DNA of 64,000 bases from Haloferax marisrubri (GTDB lineage Archaea > Halobacteriota > Halobacteria > Halobacteriales > Haloferacaceae): positions 319,942 to 383,941 of the forward strand of contig NZ_LOPW02000010.1 of assembly GCF_001469875.2 (NCBI RefSeq), in the 5' to 3' direction. Position 1 is the stretch's first letter, and every line of letters starts with the position of its first letter. Under the pieces are notes generated by a model that saw only the letters and a list, made by a program, of their open reading frames with translations, was not told the origin of the DNA and did no database searches. The position numbers were made by a program, and so were the translations under genes. Shown piece by piece: positions 34,665 through 43,044 of the stretch.

Positions 34665-36128
34665 TTAGATATTTTTAATAATGTTTGAAATCTCAGAGGG
34701 TCTTACAGCACCAGATATGATGGTCATGCCTATGAAAATCAAAGCACCAACCAAAGGCGTGATTAGCAAAGAGAGAATGTCAGATGCGATGTAGTTTGGA
34801 ATGACAAAAATCATCGGAGCTGAAACACCACAAGTCAGGAGGATCCGACCAAGTCTTAGATCAGAGAGCGGATTGAATCCTAGATAACGAGCTGCAACTG
34901 AGTGAAAAGCAAGCATAGATCCATAGCCAATGCTAGTAGCGATTGCTGCGCCATTCATTCCAAACTTTGGGATTAATAGTATATTGAGAACAACGTTAAT
35001 TATGGCTGCCGCGGCGGTTGCTATCAAAATTAGTCTTAATTCACCTTTTCCTTGCCCAATTGCAAATATCGGTCTAGCAACCGCAAACCCAATAGTACCC
35101 GGAAGAAGCAACATTAGTGGTGAGACACTCTCACTAAATGACGGTCCATAGTATAATGTAATAAATTCATGGGACAATGAGGCTAACCCAATAGCCAAAA
35201 GTAATGATAATAGTAGTGTATAGCGAGTCACTCGGCCAGCAATTGAATTTATTTTGTCAACTTTTCCATCGTTCCAAAGTTGGGATGTAGCGTGTAAGAA
35301 CACAGTTTGAATTGAAACAGGAGCGAACCAGAGAAATTCAGCAACAACTAGTGCCGCTTTGTAGTAACCAGTTGAGGAACTTCCAGACAGGGACTGTAAT
35401 AGTAGTATGTCAACATGGTATAATGACTCTGTGAGCAGAGCAAAAGCTACACTCTGGAAACTAAATGACAATAGCTTTTCACGGGATATGTCCTCAGAAA
35501 GCTTGGAAAATATGGACAGTGGGTCGACAAACTTTTGGACAAAATAAAAGCCGATTAGGCAGATTATTGACAACGAGATGATTCGGCCCAATAGTACACC
35601 ATTAACCCCAAACCCAGACGACACAAGGAGATATGCAAAGATACCAAATACCAATTGGGATATTACTCGTAAGGGTTCAGATTTCGATTCTCGTCCAAAG
35701 CCCATCAGAGTGCTGCGAAAGATAGAAAAAAGCTGTCTCCCGATCAGAATGCCAGCCCCGAAGATGAAGTACGAAGTGAACTCATCACCAAAAACTCTTG
35801 AAGGAATTCCTATCGTGGTTCCAATTAGGATAACAATCACTCCGGTGATTGTGAGACCCATACCAAATCTAAAATAAAAACCAAAAATCTCGTTTCTCCA
35901 TCTAGTAGAGTCTGGTCGTTCAGCAATGAATTTTCTAAGCCCATCAAACAGACCTCCATCAAGAATAATATTTATCAATCCTAGTGATGAGACAATTACT
36001 GCATACTCACCGTACTGAGAGCTCCCTAAAATTCTGACTAATATTGGAGTGACAATCATCGTGACTATTATTGCGCCGATCCGTGCACTCACAATAGACA
36101 AAAATCCTCGAACAATTCGCGAAGACAT
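34665..36128 (-). CDS. Wzx-type flippase (polysaccharide biosynthesis protein, MOP superfamily)
   Basis: The 487-residue protein has about 14 hydrophobic segments and starts MSSRIVRGFLSIVSARIGAI. Typical Wzx/RfbX segments are visible: SSQYGEYAVIVSSLGLINII near residue 35, FFLHATSQLWNDG-like loop in the middle, and a second half with AVARPIFAIGQGKGELR and IPKFGMNGAAIATSIGYG. Members flip lipid-linked oligosaccharides across the membrane. Agl15 of H. volcanii does this job for the low-salt glycan. It is divergent from the GT2 at 36248 with 119 bp between. It would export the glycan built by the surrounding transferases. Confidence 0.88.
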   Translation of the reverse strand: MSSRIVRGFLSIVSARIGAIIVTMIVTPILVRILGSSQYGEYAVIVSSLGLINIILDGGLFDGLRKFIAERPDSTRWRNEIFGFYFRFGMGLTITGVIVILIGTTIGIPSRVFGDEFTSYFIFGAGILIGRQLFSIFRSTLMGFGRESKSEPLRVISQLVFGIFAYLLVSSGFGVNGVLLGRIISLSIICLIGFYFVQKFVDPLSIFSKLSEDISREKLLSFSFQSVAFALLTESLYHVDILLLQSLSGSSSTGYYKAALVVAEFLWFAPVSIQTVFLHATSQLWNDGKVDKINSIAGRVTRYTLLLSLLLAIGLASLSHEFITLYYGPSFSESVSPLMLLLPGTIGFAVARPIFAIGQGKGELRLILIATAAAAIINVVLNILLIPKFGMNGAAIATSIGYGSMLAFHSVAARYLGFNPLSDLRLGRILLTCGVSAPMIFVIPNYIASDILSLLITPLVGALIFIGMTIISGAVRPSEISNIIKNI

Positions 36129-36247
36129 ACAGTACGATGATGTCAGGGAGTCATGTCATATAAATAGGACGGATATTGAAAGCACTACATCTACGAAACT
36201 GATTAGTAGAAATAACATTAAGAGTATTCGTCGATGATTCAGTAATC

Positions 36248-37186
36248 ATGGCAGATTCTAATACCGAACGTATCTCGATAATTATCGCAACAAAAGACCG
36301 GGAAACGGATCTGAAACGGTGTATCGATTCCATCAGTAATCAAACAACATCTCCGGGGGAAGTGATTATAGTTGACGACGGTAACATTGAGTCAGAATTA
36401 ATCGATTCGTTTAACCGAGAGCTGCCAAACGAAACAAATCTTATAGTCACAGACTCAGAGGGTCCACCCGGTCTTTCAGTTGCTCGCAACACAGGTATTC
36501 GAGCAGCAAGTGGAGAAATTGTCCTCACGTTGGATGACGATGCAGAGATCGGAACAGATTATCTCCAGAGAGTTCAGAGTTGGTTTCGTGAAGTTGAAGA
36601 CCCAAATTTCGTCGGGGTAGCTGGGTTTGATGACCGGTTGAGAGAAGTCTCAGAAAAAGAGAGAATAATCAGAAAGCTACTCTTGCTTGAAGAGGGTGGC
36701 TGGAAAATCAATAAAGTTGGAATACAATCACGCTCCGTTGGGATTGACAGGCCAACAAAAGCAGATTGGATGCCAGGATACAACTTTGCGTATCGACGAG
36801 ACGTGATTATTGACCACCTCTTTCCACAATATAACGGAGGACGTGAAGCACTAGAAGACATAGCAGTCGGATGGGAACTATCAAAAGAAGGAAAATATTG
36901 CATAATTGATCCAGATCTCCCGGTACGTCATTATGATCCCCCGAAACAAGATTCTGGATATGAAATTGGAGTCAAACATGGGCAAAACCGAGTGAGGTAT
37001 TTCAAGAAATATGGGACTACTCGACATTGGCCACTATTCTTATGGGCAATGGTTGGTGTCCTTTTATTAGAAGTTCTGGCACCATTATTTACAAATAGAC
37101 TGTACTTTCATTGGACAAAGGCGGTAGGGATACTCGTCGGAGTTGGTAAGAAGATCCCAAAGAAAGTTGAAGAACCAATCCGCTAG
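36248..37186 (+). CDS. Glycosyltransferase family 2
   Basis: The 312-residue protein begins with ERISIIIATKDRETDLKR, followed by EVIIVDDGN, LSVARNTGIRAASGEIV and LTLDDDAEIGTDYL, giving a GT2 domain over about residues 5-220 with the DDD metal site. Near the C-terminus one hydrophobic segment (FLWAMVGVLLLEVLAPLF) would tether it to the membrane. It probably adds one sugar to the lipid-linked glycan inside the cell. It is convergent with the AlkP gene at 37200-38663. Confidence 0.87.
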   Translation: MADSNTERISIIIATKDRETDLKRCIDSISNQTTSPGEVIIVDDGNIESELIDSFNRELPNETNLIVTDSEGPPGLSVARNTGIRAASGEIVLTLDDDAEIGTDYLQRVQSWFREVEDPNFVGVAGFDDRLREVSEKERIIRKLLLLEEGGWKINKVGIQSRSVGIDRPTKADWMPGYNFAYRRDVIIDHLFPQYNGGREALEDIAVGWELSKEGKYCIIDPDLPVRHYDPPKQDSGYEIGVKHGQNRVRYFKKYGTTRHWPLFLWAMVGVLLLEVLAPLFTNRLYFHWTKAVGILVGVGKKIPKKVEEPIR

Positions 37187-37199
37187 CCTGAGATAATTT

Positions 37200-38663
37200 T
37201 CATTGTAGGTATCCCAAGTCCTCTAATCTTTGTTTTGTGTCCTCTCTCATCTCTTGATTATCATCTCCGGGATTCCTGACAAGAGGTCCCTGCTTAGATT
37301 TAATCTTATTTCTGAGTTCAGAGATAACATCGGAATTATCTTTGGAAACATCAACACTTTCGCCATTTGGTTTGGTTAGGTCAAATAATGACTCTGTCCC
37401 GTCGGACCCTTCAAGATATTTCCACGATTCTGTGCGTATACATCGAAGGGCACGATCATATTGGGATAGATCATTATCCGTTGACACCGTATACTCTGAT
37501 AGTGCTTCTTGGGAGGGTTGCGGTTCAAGGTATTCTGCAATAACATAGTCCCGAGAATAACTTGTTTCATCTGGGAATAACAAGCTGTTTGACGATGTAT
37601 GGTCAGGAGTCGATTCGATATCAACCTCAAGAAGTTCTAAGATGGTGGGAAATATGTCACGGAGTTCAACCAACCCATCAAAGCTCATATTTTGAGGAAA
37701 GTAATCGGGGTGTCGACATATGAGCGGGACATTGATTAGAGAATCATATAAACAGAATTGGTGATCCATGAAGCCATAATCACCGATGTTTTCTCCATGA
37801 TCTCCAGTAATAATAATAACAGAGTCCTCGTATTCGCCGACCGATCGCAAATGATCAAAGAGTTCTCCGAGACGTTCGTCAAGATAAGCTAGCTCGGCCT
37901 TGTACAGAGATTCAAGAGTTTTAAACTCAGAATCTTGCATTTCAACATCTCCGGACAGATATCGCCAGGGGTCTTGATTCACCTCTTCGGAACCTGATTC
38001 TACACCGAACCTGTGTTTGAATTTACTGGGAGGATCATAGGGAAGATGTGGCTCAACATAATTCACAAATAAGAAAAATGGAGACGAAAAATCGTCACTA
38101 TCAAGGTAATTTGCTAACCGCTCATTCGTACGTTTCGCACCGGAATCATTTTGATGGTAAAAATTCAGATATAATGCATAGAAAAAATTCAAAATGGAAT
38201 TCTTTGGATCTTCCTTTACCTTCTCTACTAGAAGCTTTAATCGTTCCCGATTGGAGTCTGCTTTTTCAATAGATGAGAGATCGATACTGTCGTTTGAGAC
38301 TTCCCAACGAACGAGGAACTCATCAAATCCAGTATCAAACCCGAATTCAGGGCTCACCCAAGTGTTGTTTGAATAGGCGATTGTTTGATACCCTTTCTTA
38401 CGTGCATACTCGGCGAGAACTGTTCCATCTGGAGAGAAGTTTTTATTCCCCGCATGTGAATTATGATCGGATGTATATTCTCCCGTAAACATAGATGCAT
38501 GTGAGGGTAAAGTCCATGGGCCAGTAGTTAAACATTTGTCGAATTTTGAACCTTCACGGGCGATTTTTTTGATATTCGGCAAATGCCCATCTGACAACAT
38601 TTTTGAAACAGTTGATGCACGGGCAGTATCCATGACGAGAAGGATGATGTTTGGCTGTGACAT
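37200..38663 (-). CDS. AlkP-superfamily sulfatase-like enzyme
   Basis: The 487-residue protein starts MSQPNIILLVMDTARAS; the 75 codons before it belong to the IS630 region and are not part of the gene. The AlkP fold is clear: ILLVMDTAR (first metal Asp), TTGPWTLPSHASMFTG (nucleophile region, Thr in the place of the sulfatase Cys), PSKFKHRFG loop and IIITGDHGENIGDYG. It ends QRLEDLGYLQ. Thr instead of Cys-x-Pro-Ser-Arg argues for phosphoryl or phospho-alcohol transfer rather than sulfate hydrolysis. It is divergent from the GtrA remnant and IS element. Confidence 0.85.
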   Translation of the reverse strand: MSQPNIILLVMDTARASTVSKMLSDGHLPNIKKIAREGSKFDKCLTTGPWTLPSHASMFTGEYTSDHNSHAGNKNFSPDGTVLAEYARKKGYQTIAYSNNTWVSPEFGFDTGFDEFLVRWEVSNDSIDLSSIEKADSNRERLKLLVEKVKEDPKNSILNFFYALYLNFYHQNDSGAKRTNERLANYLDSDDFSSPFFLFVNYVEPHLPYDPPSKFKHRFGVESGSEEVNQDPWRYLSGDVEMQDSEFKTLESLYKAELAYLDERLGELFDHLRSVGEYEDSVIIITGDHGENIGDYGFMDHQFCLYDSLINVPLICRHPDYFPQNMSFDGLVELRDIFPTILELLEVDIESTPDHTSSNSLLFPDETSYSRDYVIAEYLEPQPSQEALSEYTVSTDNDLSQYDRALRCIRTESWKYLEGSDGTESLFDLTKPNGESVDVSKDNSDVISELRNKIKSKQGPLVRNPGDDNQEMREDTKQRLEDLGYLQ

Positions 38664-38702
38664 TGATAATTTGCAAGTCTCCAAATCACATAACGATTGG
38701 CC

Positions 38703-38757
38703 ATGACGAAGAACGGTATCAGACGGTTCGTAGGTGTCATCAAAATGTTCAAGATGG
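38703..38757 (+). pseudogene. Possible N-terminal remnant of a GtrA gene interrupted by IS630
   Basis: ATG 38703 opens MTKNGIRRFVGV and runs straight into the left IS end at 38758. IRRFVGV resembles the start of GtrA proteins (compare ISRFVSVG at 49631-50086). A C-terminal GtrA-like piece is found beyond the element. The middle part is missing, so the assignment is weak. Confidence 0.3.
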
Positions 38758-38781
38758 CACTGTCTATAGTAACCGTTAGAA
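38758..38781 (+). repeat. Left terminal inverted repeat of IS630 element
   Basis: Matches the right end (39792-39815) at 17 of 24 positions in inverted orientation. Confidence 0.65.
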
Positions 38782-38798
38782 TTTTTGCACAGAGACTG

Positions 38799-39797
38799 TT
38801 GCAAGAGATAGTGAAGCATCTCGACGAGATCACCGTCGAGGAATTGCACGACGCCCTCGACAACGTGGACGGAAAGAAGCCGACACAACGGCTCTAGCAG
38901 CTATCGCGTACAAGAACGGTGTCACGCAGACCGAGCTAGCCTAGTGGTACAACGTTCAGCGCTGGACGATCTACAGCTGGCTCAAGCGACTCGTCGGTGT
39001 CGAGTCGCTTGAGCCAGCCGTTTCTGATGATAAACGAACTGGAAGGAAGCGAAAACTTTCAGAAACACAGCAAAAAGGATTTCAAGAGACCGTCCACGAA
39101 CCTCCTGAAGAAGTCGGGCTCGACGCGCCGGCGCTTGCCCAAGACTTTCTCGAGGAAACATACGACGTCGAGTATTCAATCCTGAGTTGTCGGCGGTTGC
39201 TGAAAGAAGCGGGATTGAGCTATCAGAAACCACGCCGGAAAGCCGCCGAAGCTGATGAAACCGAGCAAGAAGCGTTCTACGAAGAACTCAAAAAAGCGGC
39301 GGGAGATGGACGCCACCGTAGTCTGTATTGACCAATCCAAGAAATCCGTGCAAGTCGAGCCGCGTGCCGCGCGGAAACCACGCGGCACGCGGCCCTCGGT
39401 CAAACTCTCTGGTCAACGCGACTGGACGTGTCTGCTGGGCGCGATCACCGAGGACGGTGATCGCTTCTTCTCACGATTCGAAGAGTACGTCACCGCTGAA
39501 CACGCAAAACATTTCATTTTAGCACTATGTAACGAATTTGAAGATGACTTGCTCGTGGTGCTGGACGGAGCGCCGTATTTCCAGGCGTCGGCCGTCACGG
39601 ACCTGGCGGCCCGTGACGACCTCGCATTCGTGACGCTACCTTCGTATTCACCGGAGTTGAATCCGGTCGAAGAATGCTGGAGACCGCTGCAAAAGGCTGT
39701 TAGCAACCGCTTCTTTGACTCGCTCGATGAGCTAACAACAGCGATCGACATCGCTCTCGACAAACTCTCTGTTCCTAAAGTGAGTAATTACTTCTAG
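38799..39797 (+). pseudogene. IS630-family transposase, inactivated by two frameshifts and a stop
   Basis: Joined over three frames, the product has the N-terminal HTH part (LLQEIVKHLDEITVEELHD, DNVDGKKPTQRL), a second piece (AAIAYKNGVTQTELA, then an in-frame TAG, then TIYSWLKRLVGVE and LLKEAGLSYQKPRRKA), and a catalytic domain with the DDE residues in CIDQSKK, VVLDGAPYFQA and LNPVEECW. The first frameshift is near 38895, the stop is at the end of ELA about 50 bp later, and the second frameshift is near 39300. It cannot make an active enzyme. A 180-residue frame from 39255 could still express the catalytic half alone. Confidence 0.85.
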
Positions 39798-39815
39798 TGT
39801 CCACTATCGATAGTG
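39792..39815 (-). repeat. Right terminal inverted repeat of IS630 element
   Basis: Inverted match of 38758-38781 (17 of 24). Its outermost 14 bases, CACTATCGATAGTG, are themselves palindromic. Confidence 0.65.
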
Positions 39816-39857
39816 CCCTCCGAGGAAAGAGAGGTGAACCCACAGCGTTCATTTCAC

Positions 39858-40069
39858 GCTGCTTGAAGTCTCATATTGTGCAAGCCGTTAGAATAACTGT
39901 TGTGCATATGGATTTAAATATCCTGACAAGTATTTTAATGTCGATTCCCCTCTCAAGATTTAATATTCAAGCAACTAACGTAATTGCCATTGCCGGCGGT
40001 ATGGTGATAAATCATTTATCAGAAACACTTTTGACTTGGAAAGTGGACATCAATATCAATAAGGGATAG
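39858..40069 (+). pseudogene. GtrA-family membrane protein, C-terminal fragment
   Basis: The frame ends IAIAGGMVINHLSETLLTWK followed by VDININKG. It closely follows the C-terminus of the intact GtrA at 49631-50086 (GVGMSINYIAESLFTWQVDSK, split here for length: GVGMSINYIAESLF then TWQVDSK). Two hydrophobic segments precede it. The N-terminal half is absent and the IS630 element lies just upstream, so this is a gene truncated by or together with the insertion. It stops 5 bp before the GT87 gene. Confidence 0.65.
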
Positions 40070-40074
40070 AATAG

Positions 40075-41334
40075 ATGGGTAGTAAGTACAAAGAATTTAT
40101 TGATTACATTAGTCAAGATTCCGAGGACAAGTTCGGAAAATGGATCTTTGAACGCATTCCACTAATATTCGGGATTTGCTTAGGGGTTTTGTCATTCTTG
40201 TTTCTTCTATTCTTTAGTGAAGGTGGTGACGGCCATGCTGCGCGAGCTTACTGGCTTGCAGCAAATGGTTTCATTGAAGATGGGCGGATATACGGGTACT
40301 TCCCTGGGTATATGTATTCGCCGATCACACTTGTGATATTTTTGCCATATGCCTTTGTATCGTTTTTAATTGCGTTCGGGATTCAGGCGACTACTGCCAT
40401 ATTAGCAGCAATAGGTTTGGGTTGGATCACAATCGAATTTATTAGTGATCACGGCCGAAACCTGTCTTCCACCGATAAATCGGTAATATTTGTGTTTTTC
40501 CTTGCATCAAGCCTGAGTATCCCCGCATACATGCAAGCACAGATAAATACGCATTTAGCATTAATAATTGCAGTCGGTTTCGTAGCAATAGAGCGCGATA
40601 AGCAAGTGAAAGGGGGGGTGGCCCTTGCGACTGCAGCACTATTCAAAGCAATTCCAGCACTATTAGGAGTTTGGCAACTCCATCGTAGAAAGTATAAATC
40701 GGTCGTTGTCTCGATCTTGGTTGGTGTCGGTGGTCTAGCATTCGGCGCAGTTATATTTGGAATCGAGTCAACTGAAAAGTACATCTTCGAGATATTGCTA
40801 GTTCGGCGGAATAGCGACGCTCTTGTTGGAGGTATTTCACCAGAAAGTGCAATATTGACTATCAAACAACCAATTGGTGTGTTGCTTCCCTGGGTAGATA
40901 ATACCGTTCTCACGATCCTTGCAATCTTACTGGTAGTACCAATCGTCACCTATGTATTTCATGTGGACTCGATTGAATCAACAATTCAGACTCGAGTACT
41001 TGGGATGCTTACGATAACAATTGCAATGCTGGTAGTTACGCCGAGTTATTTCTATTACATGATTTACGCGACTTTTCCTCTGGTTAGTGCACTATTCTTA
41101 GTTGAAAAGATAGTCACAAGAATTTGCCTGGCGATTGGAACCTGCCTTACTGTGAGCATCTTCACAGCAGATGACTTTGCAGTAGTTATTGAACTACTTC
41201 CTCTCCCCGCACTAGTTTCTAATCCCATAATTGAAACAATTTACACAGTTATGTCAATATCAACACTCCCACTACTTGGTGTTATTTTAATTCAATTCGG
41301 AGCAGTCCACTACTGTCATACCACACACCGATGA
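40075..41334 (+). CDS. GT87-family (DUF2029) membrane glycosyltransferase
   Basis: The 419-residue protein has about 11 hydrophobic segments after a cytoplasmic N-terminus of 28 residues. The first outer loop carries EGGDGHAARAYWLAANGF, with acidic residues typical of GT-C enzymes, followed by YGYFPGYMYSPITLVI. The segment ALFKAIPALLGVWQLHRRK matches the K-x2-P pattern of GT87 mannosyltransferases such as PimE. It would use a lipid-phosphate sugar to extend the glycan outside the membrane. It follows the GtrA remnant directly, which in intact form would have supplied the donor-flipping function. Confidence 0.8.
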   Translation: MGSKYKEFIDYISQDSEDKFGKWIFERIPLIFGICLGVLSFLFLLFFSEGGDGHAARAYWLAANGFIEDGRIYGYFPGYMYSPITLVIFLPYAFVSFLIAFGIQATTAILAAIGLGWITIEFISDHGRNLSSTDKSVIFVFFLASSLSIPAYMQAQINTHLALIIAVGFVAIERDKQVKGGVALATAALFKAIPALLGVWQLHRRKYKSVVVSILVGVGGLAFGAVIFGIESTEKYIFEILLVRRNSDALVGGISPESAILTIKQPIGVLLPWVDNTVLTILAILLVVPIVTYVFHVDSIESTIQTRVLGMLTITIAMLVVTPSYFYYMIYATFPLVSALFLVEKIVTRICLAIGTCLTVSIFTADDFAVVIELLPLPALVSNPIIETIYTVMSISTLPLLGVILIQFGAVHYCHTTHR

Positions 41335-41424
41335 GCCAATTTCATTATTCAAATTCTAACCCCCTGTCGAATCATTCGATGGTAAACAATATTACAGTAC
41401 CTGCACAATACATAACACCCACAG

Positions 41425-43023
41425 ATGAGTGATCTCAATAAGGTTATTTTGATTGGCTTAGATGGGGTTGGTCAGGAAGAGGTTTCCAAAATTCTACGTA
41501 GTGGATCTCTAGAAAACCTAAATAGCCTTGATGAAATGTGTGGTTTACTCAGTACCCAACCCCCGTGGACCCCCTGTGCCTGGCCCTCTCTTCTAAGCGG
41601 CCGAAACCCAGGCAAACACGGTGTCTTCGACTTCTTCACTCGCGACGGTTACAATAAACGGCTCATCGAACGCTCAGACGTAGACTCTCCATATCTCTTC
41701 GAAGCGGCCGACGCACACGGACTTACTTCGCTCGCGGTCAACTATCCCGTCACGCATCCCGTCTCCGAACTTGAACACGGTGCTGTCGTCCCTGGTTATC
41801 TCGCACAGGAGGACACCGAATTCCACCCGAAGGGGCTCCGCGAGGAATATGAAGCCGAGTATGGCGACTACGTCATCTATCCCGAGTACGGCACGGACGA
41901 CGACGCTGTACGAGAGTACGTCGATGTCGCTCGTTGCCGCCGCGATATGGCAGAGTTCCTCGATAGCAAGTACGACTGGGACCTGATGGCCGTCCAGTTC
42001 CAGGTTACAGATTCAATCTTTCACGACCTCGACGACCGAGACGAGATTCGACAGGTCCTCGAGAAAGTCGACGAGTTCGTCGGGGATATTATCGATCTCG
42101 GTGGTGAAGATTCGACGGTCATCATCGCCTCGGACCATGGGATGGGCGATTACGACTGGACGTTCTACATCAACTCCTGGCTCGCCAAACACGGCTACTG
42201 CGAAGTGACCGAAGGCGAATCACAGTACTTCCGCCAGCAGAAAGACGAACTCAAAGGAAAGAGTGACGAGAAAGACGAGGCAAGCCCACTCGCGACAACA
42301 GTAAAGACGATGGCGTCCTCGCTGTCAAAAGTTGGCCTCTCACCGCAGCGAATCCATAGCGGTCTCTCCACGATTGGTGCAGCCGGCTACGTCGAACGAC
42401 TTCTTCCCACCGAAGCGCTCGTCGCCGCGCAGAACCAGGTCGTTGACCACGAGAACTCGCAGGCGTTCCAACTTTACTTCAACAGTCTCGGTGTTCATCT
42501 TAACGTCCAGGGTCGCGACCCGAGTGGCGTCATCCCAGAACAGGAGTACGACGCAGTTCGTTCAGAACTTATTGCAGAGCTGAAGGAGGTTCGTGACCCG
42601 GATGGAGAGTTGGTCTTTGACGACGTGGAACCCCGTGAAGAGGTATACGAGGGGCAACATCTCGACGACGCACCCGATATCGTCCTGACGCCCAGAGACT
42701 ACCGATACGACGTGAGTGGATCGATTCTGGATACGTTCCGTCGATATCCACATAAGAATCATAAGCCGGAGGGGATTCTGTTGTCGAATCGCTCGCTGAA
42801 CACCGACGATGGGGCGAAAATATACGATATCGCGCCGACGGTTGCTGCCGCACTTGGAATACCAATCGACTCGCAGACGGATGGGCGGAACCTCCTCGAA
42901 ACCGACGACGAACTTGAACGCGAGGACTGGGATATCCTCGCCGATGGCTACGTTGGTACAGGGGCAGACACCGATACACAGAGCGTCGAAGACCGCCTTG
43001 CTGACCTCGGCTACATGGAGTAA
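41425..43023 (+). CDS. AlkP-superfamily protein, type I phosphodiesterase/nucleotide pyrophosphatase-like (mosaic gene)
   Basis: The 532-residue protein starts MSDLNKVILIGLDGVGQEEV. Metal and nucleophile segments are visible: ILIGLDGVG, PPWTPCAWPSLLSGRNPG, VIIASDHGMGDYDW and YPHKNHKPEGILL. The family acts on phosphodiesters, and haloarchaeal members are common in glycan clusters. It ends DRLADLGYME. The first 45 or so codons are AT-rich like the island upstream, while from about 41560 codons are strongly GC-rich, so the gene looks like a recombinant with a join inside the conserved nucleophile region. It is convergent with the GT4 gene at 43045. Confidence 0.85.
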   Translation: MSDLNKVILIGLDGVGQEEVSKILRSGSLENLNSLDEMCGLLSTQPPWTPCAWPSLLSGRNPGKHGVFDFFTRDGYNKRLIERSDVDSPYLFEAADAHGLTSLAVNYPVTHPVSELEHGAVVPGYLAQEDTEFHPKGLREEYEAEYGDYVIYPEYGTDDDAVREYVDVARCRRDMAEFLDSKYDWDLMAVQFQVTDSIFHDLDDRDEIRQVLEKVDEFVGDIIDLGGEDSTVIIASDHGMGDYDWTFYINSWLAKHGYCEVTEGESQYFRQQKDELKGKSDEKDEASPLATTVKTMASSLSKVGLSPQRIHSGLSTIGAAGYVERLLPTEALVAAQNQVVDHENSQAFQLYFNSLGVHLNVQGRDPSGVIPEQEYDAVRSELIAELKEVRDPDGELVFDDVEPREEVYEGQHLDDAPDIVLTPRDYRYDVSGSILDTFRRYPHKNHKPEGILLSNRSLNTDDGAKIYDIAPTVAAALGIPIDSQTDGRNLLETDDELEREDWDILADGYVGTGADTDTQSVEDRLADLGYME

Positions 43024-43044
43024 CGAACAGGGTCGCTGAGACGG

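Larger units (their letters stand above)
38758..39815. mobile_element. IS630-family insertion sequence, degenerate
   Basis: The element is about 1058 bp. Its ends are imperfect inverted repeats: the left 24 bp (38758-38781) begin CACTGTCTATAGTAAC, and the right 24 bp read outward-in begin CACTATCGATAGTGGAC (39815-39792), with 17 of 24 positions identical. It encloses a broken transposase with DDE motifs of the IS630/Tc1 superfamily. The TA target duplication usual for this family is not evident at the boundaries, so the flanks have changed or the true ends differ by a few bases. Confidence 0.75.
30500..41565. other. Low-GC glycan island
   Basis: Between the Agl6-like gene and codon about 45 of the AlkP gene at 41425, codon third positions change from mostly G/C to a strong share of A/T, by eye on both strands, covering ten genes or gene remnants. 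Flanking genes return to high GC. The contents (GT4, GT-C, flippase, GT2, AlkP, GT87) are a surface-glycan set, and an IS630 element sits inside. This is the composition expected for laterally acquired glycan genes. Confidence 0.75.

Noticed and set aside
37200-38663. Formylglycine sulfatase
   Set aside because: The catalytic Cys/Ser-x-Pro-Ser-Arg signature is not seen; the site reads WTLPSHAS. Sulfatase activity was therefore not claimed for any of the AlkP proteins.
38664-38888. N-terminal extension of the AlkP gene at 37200
   Set aside because: The 75 extra codons come from the IS630 end and GtrA remnant on the other strand. The family start is MSQPNIIL at 38663.
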